Shown here one piece after another: positions 17,219 to 26,276 of a stretch of 64,000 bases of DNA (the first letter of the stretch is position 1; each line of letters opens with the position of its first letter). Below the pieces are notes generated by a model. It saw only the letters and a program-made list of their open reading frames with translations, was not told where the DNA came from and did not search any database. The translations under genes were made by a program, and so were the position numbers. The stretch is from Psychrobacter immobilis. Its GTDB lineage: Bacteria; Pseudomonadota; Gammaproteobacteria; Pseudomonadales; Moraxellaceae. Location: NCBI RefSeq assembly GCF_904846175.1, contig NZ_CAJGZM010000010.1, forward strand, positions 1 through 64,000, given 5' to 3'.

Positions 17219-18253
17219 CTATTTTCGTTTAGGTAATTTACTATCCATCAGTAAGCTTTGTAGCTCGATATCATGACGAAAGCGATAGAGCTTGGCAGGG
17301 CGACCACGCTGAGCGCTACTACTCTGCCCCGTCTCCATAACAAGGTTTTGCGCATCAAGCAGACGACGGAAGTTTTGCTTATGTAAAGGTACTCCTGATA
17401 ACGCTTCGACGCTTTGTTGCAGCTGCGATAAGGTAAATACATCCGGCATCAAACCAAAGATAAGCGGACGATATTCAATTTTTGCCCGTAGCCTTGAGAT
17501 CGCAGTCGCTATCACGCGGCGATGGTCGTAATACATCGGCACACCAATTAACTGCGACCAATTTGTCGGTAGTTGCAGCTGATAACTGGGCGGATAAGTT
17601 GGCGCTTCAGGGATTAGTCCTGCTTCATAAAGCATCTCATAACGCAGCAAGACGTGCTCGGCTACCCATTCTCTATTTTCATAAGCCTTATCAGCATTTA
17701 GTGCTTTGTCCGTATCTTTGAAATTATCAACGGTTAAAGTCTCTTCACTGATTCCCCAACATAAACCAATACGCTGAAGGCGGCGCTGCTGCATGACCAA
17801 TTCTGTTGCGCTATCTGCCCAGCTTAATAACGCGGGCACAATATGATTCATAATCATACTTGGCATACCATCCAAGTGATTTTCCCACGGAAAATAATCG
17901 TACCAATCGCGCCATAATGCTTGGCTTGGCAGCTCCTGCATTTGCGCTTCTTGTACCAACCCTAGATAGCTCACATACACTAGTGCATGACCATCGACGT
18001 TGCGGCGATTGGTATCTACGAAAGTATACAGCTGCTCTAAATAACCAAGCGGCTGCTGCGTTTGCTCCTCAACCCATTGACGTACGCCCGCTTGCAAGGA
18101 GCGATGTAATGGCATCAATGGCCCATTGGGCAAGAGCTTGCCTTGGTCAACCGTTAAAACGCGCGCGGTGTGCTCAGTAATCGCTACCAGCACGGCGACC
18201 ACTTCTGTCGTGCCGCTACCTTGTTGATGCGAATGCGAATAAGACAACGTCAT
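17219..18253 (-). CDS. Nudix-domain/winged-helix transcriptional regulator of NAD synthesis (NrtR/NadQ type)
   Basis: A 344-residue protein. The N-terminal half is Nudix-like (TEVVAVLVAITEHTARVLTVDQGKLLPNGPL and a following region with LEQLYTFVDTNRR), but a proper Nudix box G-x5-E-x7-REUxEE is not visible, so it probably binds rather than hydrolyses nucleotides. The C-terminal 120 residues (FGLMPDVFTLSQLQQSVEALSG, FRRLLDAQNLV, then RGRPAKLYRF) form a winged helix as in NrtR. Its place between nadC and divergent nadA-nadB points to control of de novo NAD synthesis. The longer NadQ-like form fits better than the shorter classical NrtR. I chose the ATG at 18253 because the 51-residue upstream extension looks unlike the family. 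Confidence 0.78.
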   Translation of the reverse strand: MTLSYSHSHQQGSGTTEVVAVLVAITEHTARVLTVDQGKLLPNGPLMPLHRSLQAGVRQWVEEQTQQPLGYLEQLYTFVDTNRRNVDGHALVYVSYLGLVQEAQMQELPSQALWRDWYDYFPWENHLDGMPSMIMNHIVPALLSWADSATELVMQQRRLQRIGLCWGISEETLTVDNFKDTDKALNADKAYENREWVAEHVLLRYEMLYEAGLIPEAPTYPPSYQLQLPTNWSQLIGVPMYYDHRRVIATAISRLRAKIEYRPLIFGLMPDVFTLSQLQQSVEALSGVPLHKQNFRRLLDAQNLVMETGQSSSAQRGRPAKLYRFRHDIELQSLLMDSKLPKRK

Positions 18254-18571
18254 GGCTCTAAGGGTTTCCTTTATATGTAAACATGAAATGGAAGTTTCAA
18301 AAATGAGGTGTTTATAACCTCGCTTAGTATAGCGTGAATCGAAAGCTATCATAGCTTTGGGTTGTAAATAGACATTATTAAAGGCAATAAAAAAGATAGC
18401 CAGCAAGGTAATTTTTGACGGATTATGTATCGTTTTAGAAGCAGACTATAAAAAATACTTGTATTTATGCTCAAAATGAGCATAATTAAAACACTTTATT
18501 TATTCACCGTATTTAACTGTCTTATTTCTAACAACACTTCATTTGTCGTTAATGTACTAAAGGTTGCACTT
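18254..18571. other. Divergent regulatory region between the Nudix regulator and nadA
   Basis: About 318 non-coding bases once the bogus early nadA start inside the operator is discarded. It holds the predicted nadA promoter and operator (18459-18486). The half nearer the regulator gene contains AAAGGA on the minus strand as its possible ribosome site, but no second copy of the operator, so autoregulation through the same site is not obvious. Confidence 0.55.
18459..18486 (+). promoter_or_regulatory. Predicted nadA promoter overlapping a perfect operator palindrome
   Basis: A -35-like TTGTAT (18459-18464) and a -10-like CATAAT (18481-18486) are 16 bases apart. The spacer and -10 box are occupied by a perfect inverted repeat at 18465-18485: arm TTATGCTCA, spacer AAA, mirror arm TGAGCATAA. 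A protein bound there would block RNA polymerase, so repression of nadA-nadB is expected. The same right arm occurs before nadC. Confidence 0.65.
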
Positions 18572-19711
18572 ATGAAAAATTATCCCTATGACGCCCCTAT
18601 CATGAGCACTGACAATCGCATTGCGACTCAGATGAATATCGAATACGCCAAAGCTAAAATACCAGCAGATTTGCCACGTGCTGAACGTCTCGCTGTTGAA
18701 GATAATATTAAGCAACTGTTGAAAGAGCATAATGCAGTATTGGTTGCCCATTACTATGTCGATCCTTTTATTCAGGATTTGGCATTGGCAACGGGCGGTT
18801 GTGTTGGTGATTCGCTCGAAATGGCGCGCTTTGGGCAAGCGCATAGTGCGCAGACATTGGTCGTCGCTGGCGTCCGCTTTATGGGTGAGTCAGCAAAAAT
18901 ACTGAGTATGGAAAAAACAGTACTCATGCCAGATTTGGAAGCGGAATGTTCGCTTGATTTGGGCTGCCCTGCTGATGAGTTCTCTGCCTTTTGTGATGCC
19001 CACCCTGAACGAACTGTGGTGGTTTATGCCAATACCAGCGCTGCTGTGAAAGCCCGCGCTGATTGGGTGGTAACTTCGTCGGTTGGTATCGATATCGTCC
19101 GTCATTTGCATGCTAAAGGTGAACCAATCATCTGGGGGCCTGACCGCCATTTGGGTAAATACATCACGCAAGAGACAGGCGCAGATATGCTGCTTTGGCA
19201 AGGTTCATGCTTAGTGCATAATGAGTTTAAAGCGACTGAGCTCATGCAATTAAAAAAAGAGCATCCAAATGCCAAAGTATTGGTGCACCCTGAATCACCT
19301 GATAGCGTGGTAGCACTTGCCGACGTGGTTGGCTCGACCAGTAAGCTATTACAATCGACTTATGAGATGGATGCCGACACCTTTATCGTTGCTACCGATT
19401 TGGGCATCTTACACGAGATGCAAAAACGCTCGCCACATAAACGTTTCTTAGCCGCACCAACAGCGGGTGAAAGCGCCAGCTGTAAGAGCTGCGCTTTTTG
19501 TCCGTGGATGGCAATGAATGGTTTAAAAGGTATCGAGCAATGCTTGATGAATAATAGCGGTGAAGTATTGATGACGCATGAGCTAGCAGCAGCAGCCAAA
19601 AAGCCACTACAACGTATGCTTGATTTTGCCGAAGCGCAAAAGCAACGCGTAGCCGCGAGCGGTGATATTGTCAAAGATCGCGAGTTATTTGCCAATGTCG
19701 GAGCGGCCTAA
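18572..19711 (+). CDS. nadA: Quinolinate synthase
   Basis: A 379-residue [4Fe-4S] enzyme that condenses iminoaspartate with dihydroxyacetone phosphate to quinolinate. The conserved segments are [13 protein letters not shown], a Cys in [35 protein letters not shown], the Cys in [18 protein letters not shown], and the C-terminal [15 protein letters not shown], so the three cluster-ligand cysteines are present. The ATG at 18572 has AAAGG 8-9 bases upstream. The longer reading from 18467 begins inside the operator palindrome and before any possible transcript start, so I rejected it. nadB begins one base after the stop codon, indicating an operon. Confidence 0.97.
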   Translation: MKNYPYDAPIMSTDNRIATQMNIEYAKAKIPADLPRAERLAVEDNIKQLLKEHNAVLVAHYYVDPFIQDLALATGGCVGDSLEMARFGQAHSAQTLVVAGVRFMGESAKILSMEKTVLMPDLEAECSLDLGCPADEFSAFCDAHPERTVVVYANTSAAVKARADWVVTSSVGIDIVRHLHAKGEPIIWGPDRHLGKYITQETGADMLLWQGSCLVHNEFKATELMQLKKEHPNAKVLVHPESPDSVVALADVVGSTSKLLQSTYEMDADTFIVATDLGILHEMQKRSPHKRFLAAPTAGESASCKSCAFCPWMAMNGLKGIEQCLMNNSGEVLMTHELAAAAKKPLQRMLDFAEAQKQRVAASGDIVKDRELFANVGAA

Positions 19712-19712
19712 T

Positions 19713-21638
19713 ATGAGCGAGGTACGGTCAGCTGATAAGGTAAATACTCATAATTCTACGGATATTATACAGACAGATGTACTTATTATTGGTGCTGGCC
19801 TTGCCGGTTTAAGTACTGCGCTAGCCTTGCCGAAATCGCTAAATATTACCGTATTAAGTAAAGCGGCATTGGAGGTTTGCTCAAGCCATTATGCCCAAGG
19901 CGGAATTGCAGCCAGTCTAGATAAGAATGACCGTGTCGCTGACCATATTGCGGATACGCTCATCGCTGGAGCGGGATTATGCGAAGCTGACAATACCACT
20001 AGTATCCTAAGCGCCGGACAGCAAGCGGTGCAATGGTTGTGTGAACAAGGTGTGCCCTTTACACTGATTCCCAAGCAGGAAAGACAGCAGCGTGATAATG
20101 CAAATCCTTTAGCGGCATTACAGACCAGCGATTTGCATCTCACCAAAGAAGGTGGTCATGGCTGTCGAAGGGTCGCCCATGCCGATGATGCAACCGGTCG
20201 CCACGTGATGGAGGCTTTAGCAACAAAGGTAAAAGCTGCGCGCAATATTACTATTCTGCCCTACCATGAAGCATTGAGCCTGTTAAAAGATAGCGCTAAT
20301 CCAAATAAGCAATGCCAAGGTGCGCTCGTTTTTGACCATAGCATCCAGCGCCAATTAACTTTTCATAGTCGCGCTGTCGTATTAGCTAGTGGTGGTTTAG
20401 GGCAATTATTTAAGCGTGCCAGCGCGCCGAATGTCTGTGTCGGCGATGGCGTGATGATGGCGTGGCAAGCAGGCTGCCGCTTGGCAAATCTAGAGTTTAT
20501 CCAGTTTCATCCGACTGGCTTAGCCTTAGACGATAGTAGTTTTTTGATATCAGAAGCGCTACGCGGTGAAGGTGGACGGTTATATTGCCCACAAACTGGT
20601 AAGCGTTTCATGCTTGATGTTGATAAGCGCGCAGAACTGGCACCGCGAGATATCGTCGCACGTGCCATAGCTGAGCAAATCAACGATAACGGTCTAGGTT
20701 ACGTCAATCTTGATGTCAGTCACTTGCCAGCGGAATTTTTGCGCGAGCATTTTCCGCAGATTTATAAAACCCTATTAGAGCTTGGCATTGATATCACAAA
20801 ACAACCTATTCCCGTTGCGCCGACTGCTCATTACAGCTGTGGCGGTGTAGTGACAGATGCTAATGGCGTAACCGATGTGTCAGGGCTTTATGCTGCTGGC
20901 GAAGTCGCTTATACAGGCCTGCATGGGGCAAATCGCTTAGCGAGTAATTCATTACTAGAGTGCGTAGTAGTTGGGCGCAATATCGCCGCTGACTTGCCAC
21001 GTTATTTAGCAGCAATAGATAAAATGGATACAACGGTAAGTAATGCTAATTTAAAACAGTTAGCTTCTGATATTTGGTTACCGCCAACCCTTAAAAACAC
21101 TCAGGTTATTACCCTACCTGCCATTACCATACCTTTATTTAATGCTTATCAATATAACAATCTGAAACGTGGCTTACATCTTGATACTAAAGTTACTGAC
21201 ATTAACGAAATAACTGCGCAGCTAAAAATATTGATGACCAACAACATGGGCATCACCCGTAGTGCTGAGCAGCTAACACAAGCACTAATACAAATTCAAC
21301 AATGGCAACAGAGCATTGGTTTAGCTGAGCCTAAGCATCCTAATACAAATAATGAGAATACACCTACTAGCGTAAATGAGCTGGCAGATTTTCAATTATC
21401 CAGACAATTACAATTAGCGACCTTAGTTATCGAGTCCGCTTATCAACGTCTTGAGAGCCGCGGCGGTCATTACCGTCAGGATTATCCACAGTTAGCGACT
21501 GTACCCAAAACAAGTGTGATTGAGCCTCTACTAGAGAGACCGAAAAAACAGAGCCTTTCCCGTGCTAAGCCTGTCAAACAAATTCAAAGCCAGTTATCTT
21601 TATCTAACAAAGATGATGCACTAGCAGGCATCTGCTAA
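19713..21638 (+). CDS. nadB: L-aspartate oxidase
   Basis: A 641-residue FAD enzyme that oxidises L-aspartate to iminoaspartate, the substrate of NadA. The FAD-binding motif GAGLAGLSTALAL is near residue 30, SSHYAQGGIAASL and FIQFHPTGLALDD carry active-site residues, and GLYAAGEVAYTGLHGANRLASNSLLECVV closes the FAD domain, as in the fumarate reductase/succinate dehydrogenase superfamily. It is about 100 residues longer than E. coli NadB; the extra length lies in the C-terminal helical domain (a Gln/Asn/Thr-rich insert near 540-560) and a basic tail. The ATG at 19713 was chosen because it sits right after nadA, giving translational coupling. Confidence 0.96.
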   Translation: MSEVRSADKVNTHNSTDIIQTDVLIIGAGLAGLSTALALPKSLNITVLSKAALEVCSSHYAQGGIAASLDKNDRVADHIADTLIAGAGLCEADNTTSILSAGQQAVQWLCEQGVPFTLIPKQERQQRDNANPLAALQTSDLHLTKEGGHGCRRVAHADDATGRHVMEALATKVKAARNITILPYHEALSLLKDSANPNKQCQGALVFDHSIQRQLTFHSRAVVLASGGLGQLFKRASAPNVCVGDGVMMAWQAGCRLANLEFIQFHPTGLALDDSSFLISEALRGEGGRLYCPQTGKRFMLDVDKRAELAPRDIVARAIAEQINDNGLGYVNLDVSHLPAEFLREHFPQIYKTLLELGIDITKQPIPVAPTAHYSCGGVVTDANGVTDVSGLYAAGEVAYTGLHGANRLASNSLLECVVVGRNIAADLPRYLAAIDKMDTTVSNANLKQLASDIWLPPTLKNTQVITLPAITIPLFNAYQYNNLKRGLHLDTKVTDINEITAQLKILMTNNMGITRSAEQLTQALIQIQQWQQSIGLAEPKHPNTNNENTPTSVNELADFQLSRQLQLATLVIESAYQRLESRGGHYRQDYPQLATVPKTSVIEPLLERPKKQSLSRAKPVKQIQSQLSLSNKDDALAGIC

Positions 21639-21761
21639 TCCACCCTAAACTGGTACATTCATGTCGAATTTTGCTTGGGGATTTTCCGTATTGATAGCCT
21701 GATATGATACAATCTCCAGCTTCCTAAAAACGCCTTGTTACAAACTGACGAGCCTGCTGAC

Positions 21762-22673
21762 ATGCAAAGCCTGATTACCCTTGTTTTGGTCTTAATGCCG
21801 ATGTTTATTGGCTTTGCCATACCATCAAACCCAACCATGACTAAGCTTGCCGATAAAGGCTTGTCTTATTTGGTCTTTATCATCCTAGGTTTGATTGGTA
21901 TTGAGCTGGCACAAGTCGAAGGGCTTGGCAGCCAAATAGGCGAAATCGCGCTTTATGTCACCATATTATCGATACTAACGATTGGCACCGGCTTATTTGC
22001 ACTCATGCTGTTTGACCGTCTGCGTCCATGGCATGCCAAAAAACCTAGCGTCAAATCTAAAGAGCACCGTGTCAGTATTCGCGGTAGCCTAGCACAAGTG
22101 TTTTGCGTGGCGATTGGCTTTGTGATTGGCTATTTCTTGCCCGCCGATTATATACCACCCGAAAACACCATGACCGCAATGCTCATGATATTAATCTTAC
22201 TGGTCGGTATTGGGTTAAAAGGCTCGGGCATTACCTTAAAAGAAGTGTTACTCAATAAACGCGGCGTTGAAATGAGCGTTATTTTTACGCTATCGGTATT
22301 GGTTGGCGGGCTTATCTTTGCGCTGATGTTCAGCGATGTGTCATGGACAAAAGGTTTGGCACTGGCATCAGGGTTTGGTTGGTATTCACTATCAGCGATT
22401 ATTATGACCGATGCTTATGGCGCGGTTTGGGGCAGTGTGGCGCTATTTAATGACTTGGTACGTGAGTTCTTTGCGCTATTGTTTATTCCCGTCTTTATGC
22501 GTAAATATCCGTCAGCAGCGGTTGGGCTTGGTGGCGCGACCAGTTTAGACTTTACCTTACCGATTATTCAACAATCTGGTGGTCTAAAAGTCGTGCCACT
22601 GGCGATTAGTTTTGGTTTTATTATTAATATTGTCTCGCCAGTGCTAATGGTGTTGTTTTCGGCGTTGGGGTAA
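21762..22673 (+). CDS. lysO: LysO-family lysine exporter (DUF340)
   Basis: A 303-residue inner-membrane protein with about eight to nine membrane helices. It matches the LysO (YbjE, DUF340) family: an N-terminal half with MFIGFAIPSNPTMTKLADKGLSYLVFIILGLIGIELA, and a C-terminal half with GFGWYSLSAIIMTDAYGAVWGSVALFNDLVREFFALLFIPV. LysO exports lysine and toxic lysine analogues in E. coli. The ATG at 21762 is preferred over an in-frame TTG nine codons earlier. It lies 120 bases after nadB and could be read from the same promoter, but there is no functional link to NAD synthesis. It is the second basic-amino-acid exporter gene in the window. Confidence 0.85.
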   Translation: MQSLITLVLVLMPMFIGFAIPSNPTMTKLADKGLSYLVFIILGLIGIELAQVEGLGSQIGEIALYVTILSILTIGTGLFALMLFDRLRPWHAKKPSVKSKEHRVSIRGSLAQVFCVAIGFVIGYFLPADYIPPENTMTAMLMILILLVGIGLKGSGITLKEVLLNKRGVEMSVIFTLSVLVGGLIFALMFSDVSWTKGLALASGFGWYSLSAIIMTDAYGAVWGSVALFNDLVREFFALLFIPVFMRKYPSAAVGLGGATSLDFTLPIIQQSGGLKVVPLAISFGFIINIVSPVLMVLFSALG

Positions 22674-22709
22674 GTATAATTTTTAAAGGTTGATGAAAAT
22701 CAGTCGTTA

Positions 22710-23396
22710 TTATTCAAACAGCTCACAGTGCTTGGCATATTCACCATATTTTCTGGTATAAGAGACATACTCAAGATTCATTAAATCAGTCACTTCACTA
22801 CTTGCTAGCAACGTTACTCGGCTCTGTTTTGACTTAACATCCTTCAGTGTAAGCGCTTGAAAGTTGCGGTCTATGTTATCTGTATCTAAAACAAAGTCCT
22901 TATTTGAGCAATCATAAGTATGGATACGCTTAGCATCGATATTATGCTGCAATGCTAAAGTATTCTTGACAATAAGCGCACGACTACGCGCTAAAGAGCC
23001 TTTATTGATTTCATTTGTTGCTATATGACCAAAAATAAAAATATTGGCTTTTGGATAATCATTAAGACTTTCTACTAACTTCACAAATTCTGTATCATAA
23101 ATAGCAGGTAATTGACTGCTCATTAGCGGAAAAAATCCATTGAATTCCATTTCCAGTCCGCCCACATCAACCTCTATTGGACAGCCTTTAATATCTACCA
23201 CTACGTTAGGTGGCGTTTCAGGGCATTCGTCTATAGCATTAAGTACACCGTCACCATCTGAATCAATCTCTGCTTGCATCGTCCTGATGATTTCATGTTG
23301 AGCTGCATCTTTAGAAGGCGCCGTTGGGGTAGTTTGGCAGCCAGCTAAACTGCTAAAGACTATTAATAATAAAACACTGTAAGGTTTGTTTCTCAT
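22710..23396 (-). CDS. TSP3-repeat/OmpA-like lipoprotein, paralog 3
   Basis: A 228-residue predicted lipoprotein. The signal peptide ends in the lipobox SLAGC at about 16-20. A calcium-binding thrombospondin type-3 segment follows (DSDGDGVLNAIDECP, then GCP about 15 residues later), then an OmpA-C-like domain (YPKANIFIFGHIATNE, SLARSRALIVKNTL) that ends with a Cys pair (FDCSNKD, YAKHCELFE). Such domains usually bind peptidoglycan, so a periplasmic outer-membrane-linked role is likely. It is the third of three tandem paralogs and the most divergent. AGAGAA lies upstream of the ATG. No partner gene is visible. Confidence 0.75.
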   Translation of the reverse strand: MRNKPYSVLLLIVFSSLAGCQTTPTAPSKDAAQHEIIRTMQAEIDSDGDGVLNAIDECPETPPNVVVDIKGCPIEVDVGGLEMEFNGFFPLMSSQLPAIYDTEFVKLVESLNDYPKANIFIFGHIATNEINKGSLARSRALIVKNTLALQHNIDAKRIHTYDCSNKDFVLDTDNIDRNFQALTLKDVKSKQSRVTLLASSEVTDLMNLEYVSYTRKYGEYAKHCELFE

Positions 23397-23475
23397 TACT
23401 ATTCTCTTTAACTAAGTTTAGAAGCTATTCTTAATTTATATTAAGCGGACAGTTATCAATCGACAATAATCCTAT

Positions 23476-24138
23476 TCAAAATTCGATACACCTGTTTGAG
23501 CTTGAATCGTTTTGATAATAATTAGCTTTCTGGCTTTTTGAATCGGTTACTAAGCTATAAACTCTACGATTCATAGATCTCCCTTCTTCGGTATCAGAAC
23601 GTGCAATAGGACCTCCAATACCGCAATCGAAAGTAGTCAAACGACTAGACTCAATTTTATGCTTTAAAATTAGGTAGTTTTTAACAATGAGCGCTCTATT
23701 CTTAGCTAGCGAGTTTGATTGCAACATTGAGATAGAAGCTTCACTGACCTCATCCTCCGAGACATGAGCTTCAATTTTTATAGTAGCCGTATTATAGTTA
23801 TTCATCTGTTCTGCTACTCTATCAAGTTCATCATGATACTGTGGCAATAATTCACTGCTGTCTTTGGTAAAAAAAGCACGATACTCCATCATTGGAGGCA
23901 TACCAATAAGACTTGTAACCTCAGGACAGCCTCTTTCGCCTACTACCACGTTCTCTGTCGTATTTGGACATTGATCTATATGATCAGGGACACCATCGCC
24001 ATCGCTATCTAAATTGACCATTATATTTGGCATCTTAATAGTTTGGCTTGTTTGCTTAGACAAGTCAGCCGTTTAACATCCGGATAGCATTAAGACGCTG
24101 ATTGAAATTACAAGCGTACTTCTTAACAGCATTAGCAT
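23476..24138 (-). pseudogene. TSP3-repeat/OmpA-like lipoprotein, paralog 2, interrupted by an in-frame stop
   Basis: The region reads from an ATG at 24138 (AAAGG upstream) through a signal peptide ending LMLSGC. It then meets TAA at 24073-24075 and continues in the same frame as TADLSKQTSQ and a normal TSP3 segment (DSDGDGVPDHIDQCP) plus an OmpA-C-like domain ending SMNRRVYSLV and CIEF. Both sister genes have Gln right after the lipobox Cys, so a single CAA-to-TAA change explains the stop. Without readthrough, only a 21-residue leader is made. Translation from an internal TTG at 24063 would give a 195-residue protein lacking its signal. Either a recent nonsense mutation or a sequencing error. 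Confidence 0.75.
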
Positions 24139-24149
24139 GTCTTATACCT

Positions 24150-24848
24150 TTAAAATTGCTGGCAAAATTCTTTATAGTACGTGAGTGAGTGCTCATTACC
24201 ACTGCCCGTATAAAAATCATCTGCCTTTAACGCTTTACCATAAATACGCTGGTTCATTGAAGCGCCTTCCTCAGTATCATTAGGTGCAATCGGCATACTA
24301 TCAACGCAATCAAACGTATAGATTTTATCAGCAGCTATATTTCTCTTAACCAAAGCAGTTTTTATTATCTGTGCCCGCTCACGTCCTAATGGGTGTTTAT
24401 CAGCTTTTACTTGATTCATCTTCCCATCTATATCTACTGATTTTTGCGCAGCTTCAGGCTCCGAGATGTGACCAGATAACACTACCACCAGATCAGGATC
24501 GCTATGCATTTTTTCCGCTACTTTCTCCACTTCTATCAAGTACTTCGTTTGCAACTCATTACTATTGCGCTCAAAGAACACTCTTAGCTCCATCATAAAA
24601 TTACCTATTAAATTCACCGCTACTGGACAGCCATACTCATCCGCCACTACTCCTTCAGGAGTGTTCGGACAGTTATCTATAATGTCAGGGACGCCATCAT
24701 TGTCTGTATCTGCAAGTGGCTCTATCAGGACTTTAGGTGTGTTATATGACTCTTTGTGGATTAAAATTTTTGTGGGTACGGGTTGACAGGAAGCTAACAT
24801 AAAACTAGCTATTACCACGCCTATCATCATCCATGACTTATTTTTCAT
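24150..24848 (-). CDS. TSP3-repeat/OmpA-like lipoprotein, paralog 1
   Basis: A 232-residue predicted lipoprotein with lipobox LASC, a TSP3-type calcium segment (DTDNDGVPDIIDNCP followed by GCP), and an OmpA-C-like peptidoglycan-binding domain (LVVVLSGHISEPEAA, LGRERAQIIKTAL, SMNQRIYG). A Cys in YTFDCVDS and one near the C-terminus (KEFCQQF) recur in all three paralogs and could form a disulfide. GAGGA precedes the ATG. It is the first and probably promoter-proximal gene of the tandem set, with 11 bases to the next copy. Function unknown beyond probable cell-envelope attachment. Confidence 0.78.
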   Translation of the reverse strand: MKNKSWMMIGVVIASFMLASCQPVPTKILIHKESYNTPKVLIEPLADTDNDGVPDIIDNCPNTPEGVVADEYGCPVAVNLIGNFMMELRVFFERNSNELQTKYLIEVEKVAEKMHSDPDLVVVLSGHISEPEAAQKSVDIDGKMNQVKADKHPLGRERAQIIKTALVKRNIAADKIYTFDCVDSMPIAPNDTEEGASMNQRIYGKALKADDFYTGSGNEHSLTYYKEFCQQF

Positions 24849-24886
24849 ACGCCATCCTCAGTTCATCTAAGAGTTCATCTAAAACC

Positions 24887-26170
24887 CTAAACTCCACTCG
24901 CTTGCTTAGCAAACAACCGCATCAAGGGTTTGATTTTGCTCACGCGATACATACCTTCATTACGAAGTTGTTGAATCGGACGCATCTGAGCCAGCGAGCC
25001 TGCAAACAGCCAGTTAAGCGCCGAAAAGCTGTGCATCATCAGACTATTATGCGGACGACGCAAACGCTCATAACTACGCAAGGTTTGGTTCGTGCCCCAG
25101 AGTTTATTGCCACTGCGCGCATAGTCATGGGTGAGTTGCTCACTTAATGCCTTCACATCAAGCATGCCCAAATTCAATCCCTGACCTGCCAGCGGATGCA
25201 CGCCATGTGCCGCATCACCGATTAGGACTAAATTATCAGCAACATAGCTTTTTGCTTGCTGCGCGGCTAACGGAAAGCTAGCGATGGATTCAATCTCATG
25301 GATAGCACCCAGCTCATAATTGCTGGCAGCAGCCAGTTTATCAGCGATATAGCGCGGCGTTTCTTCTAGCAATGCCAATGCTTGATTGCGTGGTAGTGTC
25401 CATACAATCGATTGCCAATGCTGTGGATTGGTTTTATCTTCATCCGTGATATCGGCTAATGGCAATAATGCCAATGTACCTGTCGGCAGCATGGCTTGAC
25501 GGGCGGTCGCTCGGTGCGGCTTGTCGGTTTGAATGGCGCAGCAAATCGCAGTTTGCTTATAATCAAGCACATCTAGTTCAATTGCCGCCTGCTTGCGCAC
25601 AAACGAGCCGCGACCGTCAGCACCAACCAATAAACGCGCGTCAATCACACTGCCGTCATCTAGCGTCACACGGTAACCTTGTGCGCTACCAAGCCAGTCC
25701 ATATTGACAACCTTATGCCCATCGATAACGGTTAGGTATTGACTGACATTAGAGGCAGATAAACGCTGCCATAATGCATGTTCGATAACGGCGGGCTCAA
25801 CCATACTACCGAGCATTTTCGGCTCAGAGTTTTGATTACTGCTATTACTATTACGAGCATCACCACTATTACCAAACAGTAGCTCGCCCCTACCGTTTAG
25901 TTGCCAAACCTGCATTTGCGAATAATCGGCTTTACGCTCTGATGCCGCTATCTTTTGCCAAGCGCCTACGTCTTTTAGTAAGTTAATACTGGCAAGGCTT
26001 AATGCATAAACGCGCGCATCCCGCTTGCCAAGCACCTGTTGCCAATCTGATTCATCACGTTGCGGGCGTGCATCAATGAGCGTCACTGGCATTTCAGCTT
26101 GCGCCAGTTTTAGCGCAAGCGTCGCACCGACGATACCGCCACCGATAATCAGCGTATTGTTATTTTTCAT
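24887..26170 (-). CDS. UbiH/UbiF/VisC-family FAD-dependent ubiquinone hydroxylase
   Basis: A 427-residue class A flavoprotein monooxygenase for an aromatic-ring hydroxylation in ubiquinone synthesis. The N-terminal GGGIVGATLALKLA binds FAD, the middle motif LLVGADGRGSFVRKQAAI is the DG motif, and LVLIGDAAHGVHPLAGQGLNLGMLD is the GD motif with the family signature of ubiquinone hydroxylases. AAAGGA precedes the ATG. A second family member lies 106 bases upstream on the same strand. UbiF, UbiH and UbiI act at different ring carbons, and I cannot assign the position from sequence by eye. Confidence 0.9.
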   Translation of the reverse strand: MKNNNTLIIGGGIVGATLALKLAQAEMPVTLIDARPQRDESDWQQVLGKRDARVYALSLASINLLKDVGAWQKIAASERKADYSQMQVWQLNGRGELLFGNSGDARNSNSSNQNSEPKMLGSMVEPAVIEHALWQRLSASNVSQYLTVIDGHKVVNMDWLGSAQGYRVTLDDGSVIDARLLVGADGRGSFVRKQAAIELDVLDYKQTAICCAIQTDKPHRATARQAMLPTGTLALLPLADITDEDKTNPQHWQSIVWTLPRNQALALLEETPRYIADKLAAASNYELGAIHEIESIASFPLAAQQAKSYVADNLVLIGDAAHGVHPLAGQGLNLGMLDVKALSEQLTHDYARSGNKLWGTNQTLRSYERLRRPHNSLMMHSFSALNWLFAGSLAQMRPIQQLRNEGMYRVSKIKPLMRLFAKQASGV

Positions 26171-26276
26171 AAAACATCCTTTGTCGCGTCACTCATGCTA
26201 TCCGCCATGTTTATGAGATTTAGCAGCAGCTGAGATTATAGATTTTATTTGCTTAAAAACTTACCAGTATTTTGAA

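Noticed and set aside
17219..18253. Active Nudix hydrolase encoded between nadC and nadA
   Set aside because: A complete Nudix box with its Glu cluster is not visible, and a C-terminal winged helix indicates a regulator.
18467..18571. An earlier in-frame ATG for nadA at 18467
   Set aside because: It lies inside the operator palindrome and overlaps the predicted -10 box, so it would not be transcribed; the ATG at 18572 has a good ribosome site.
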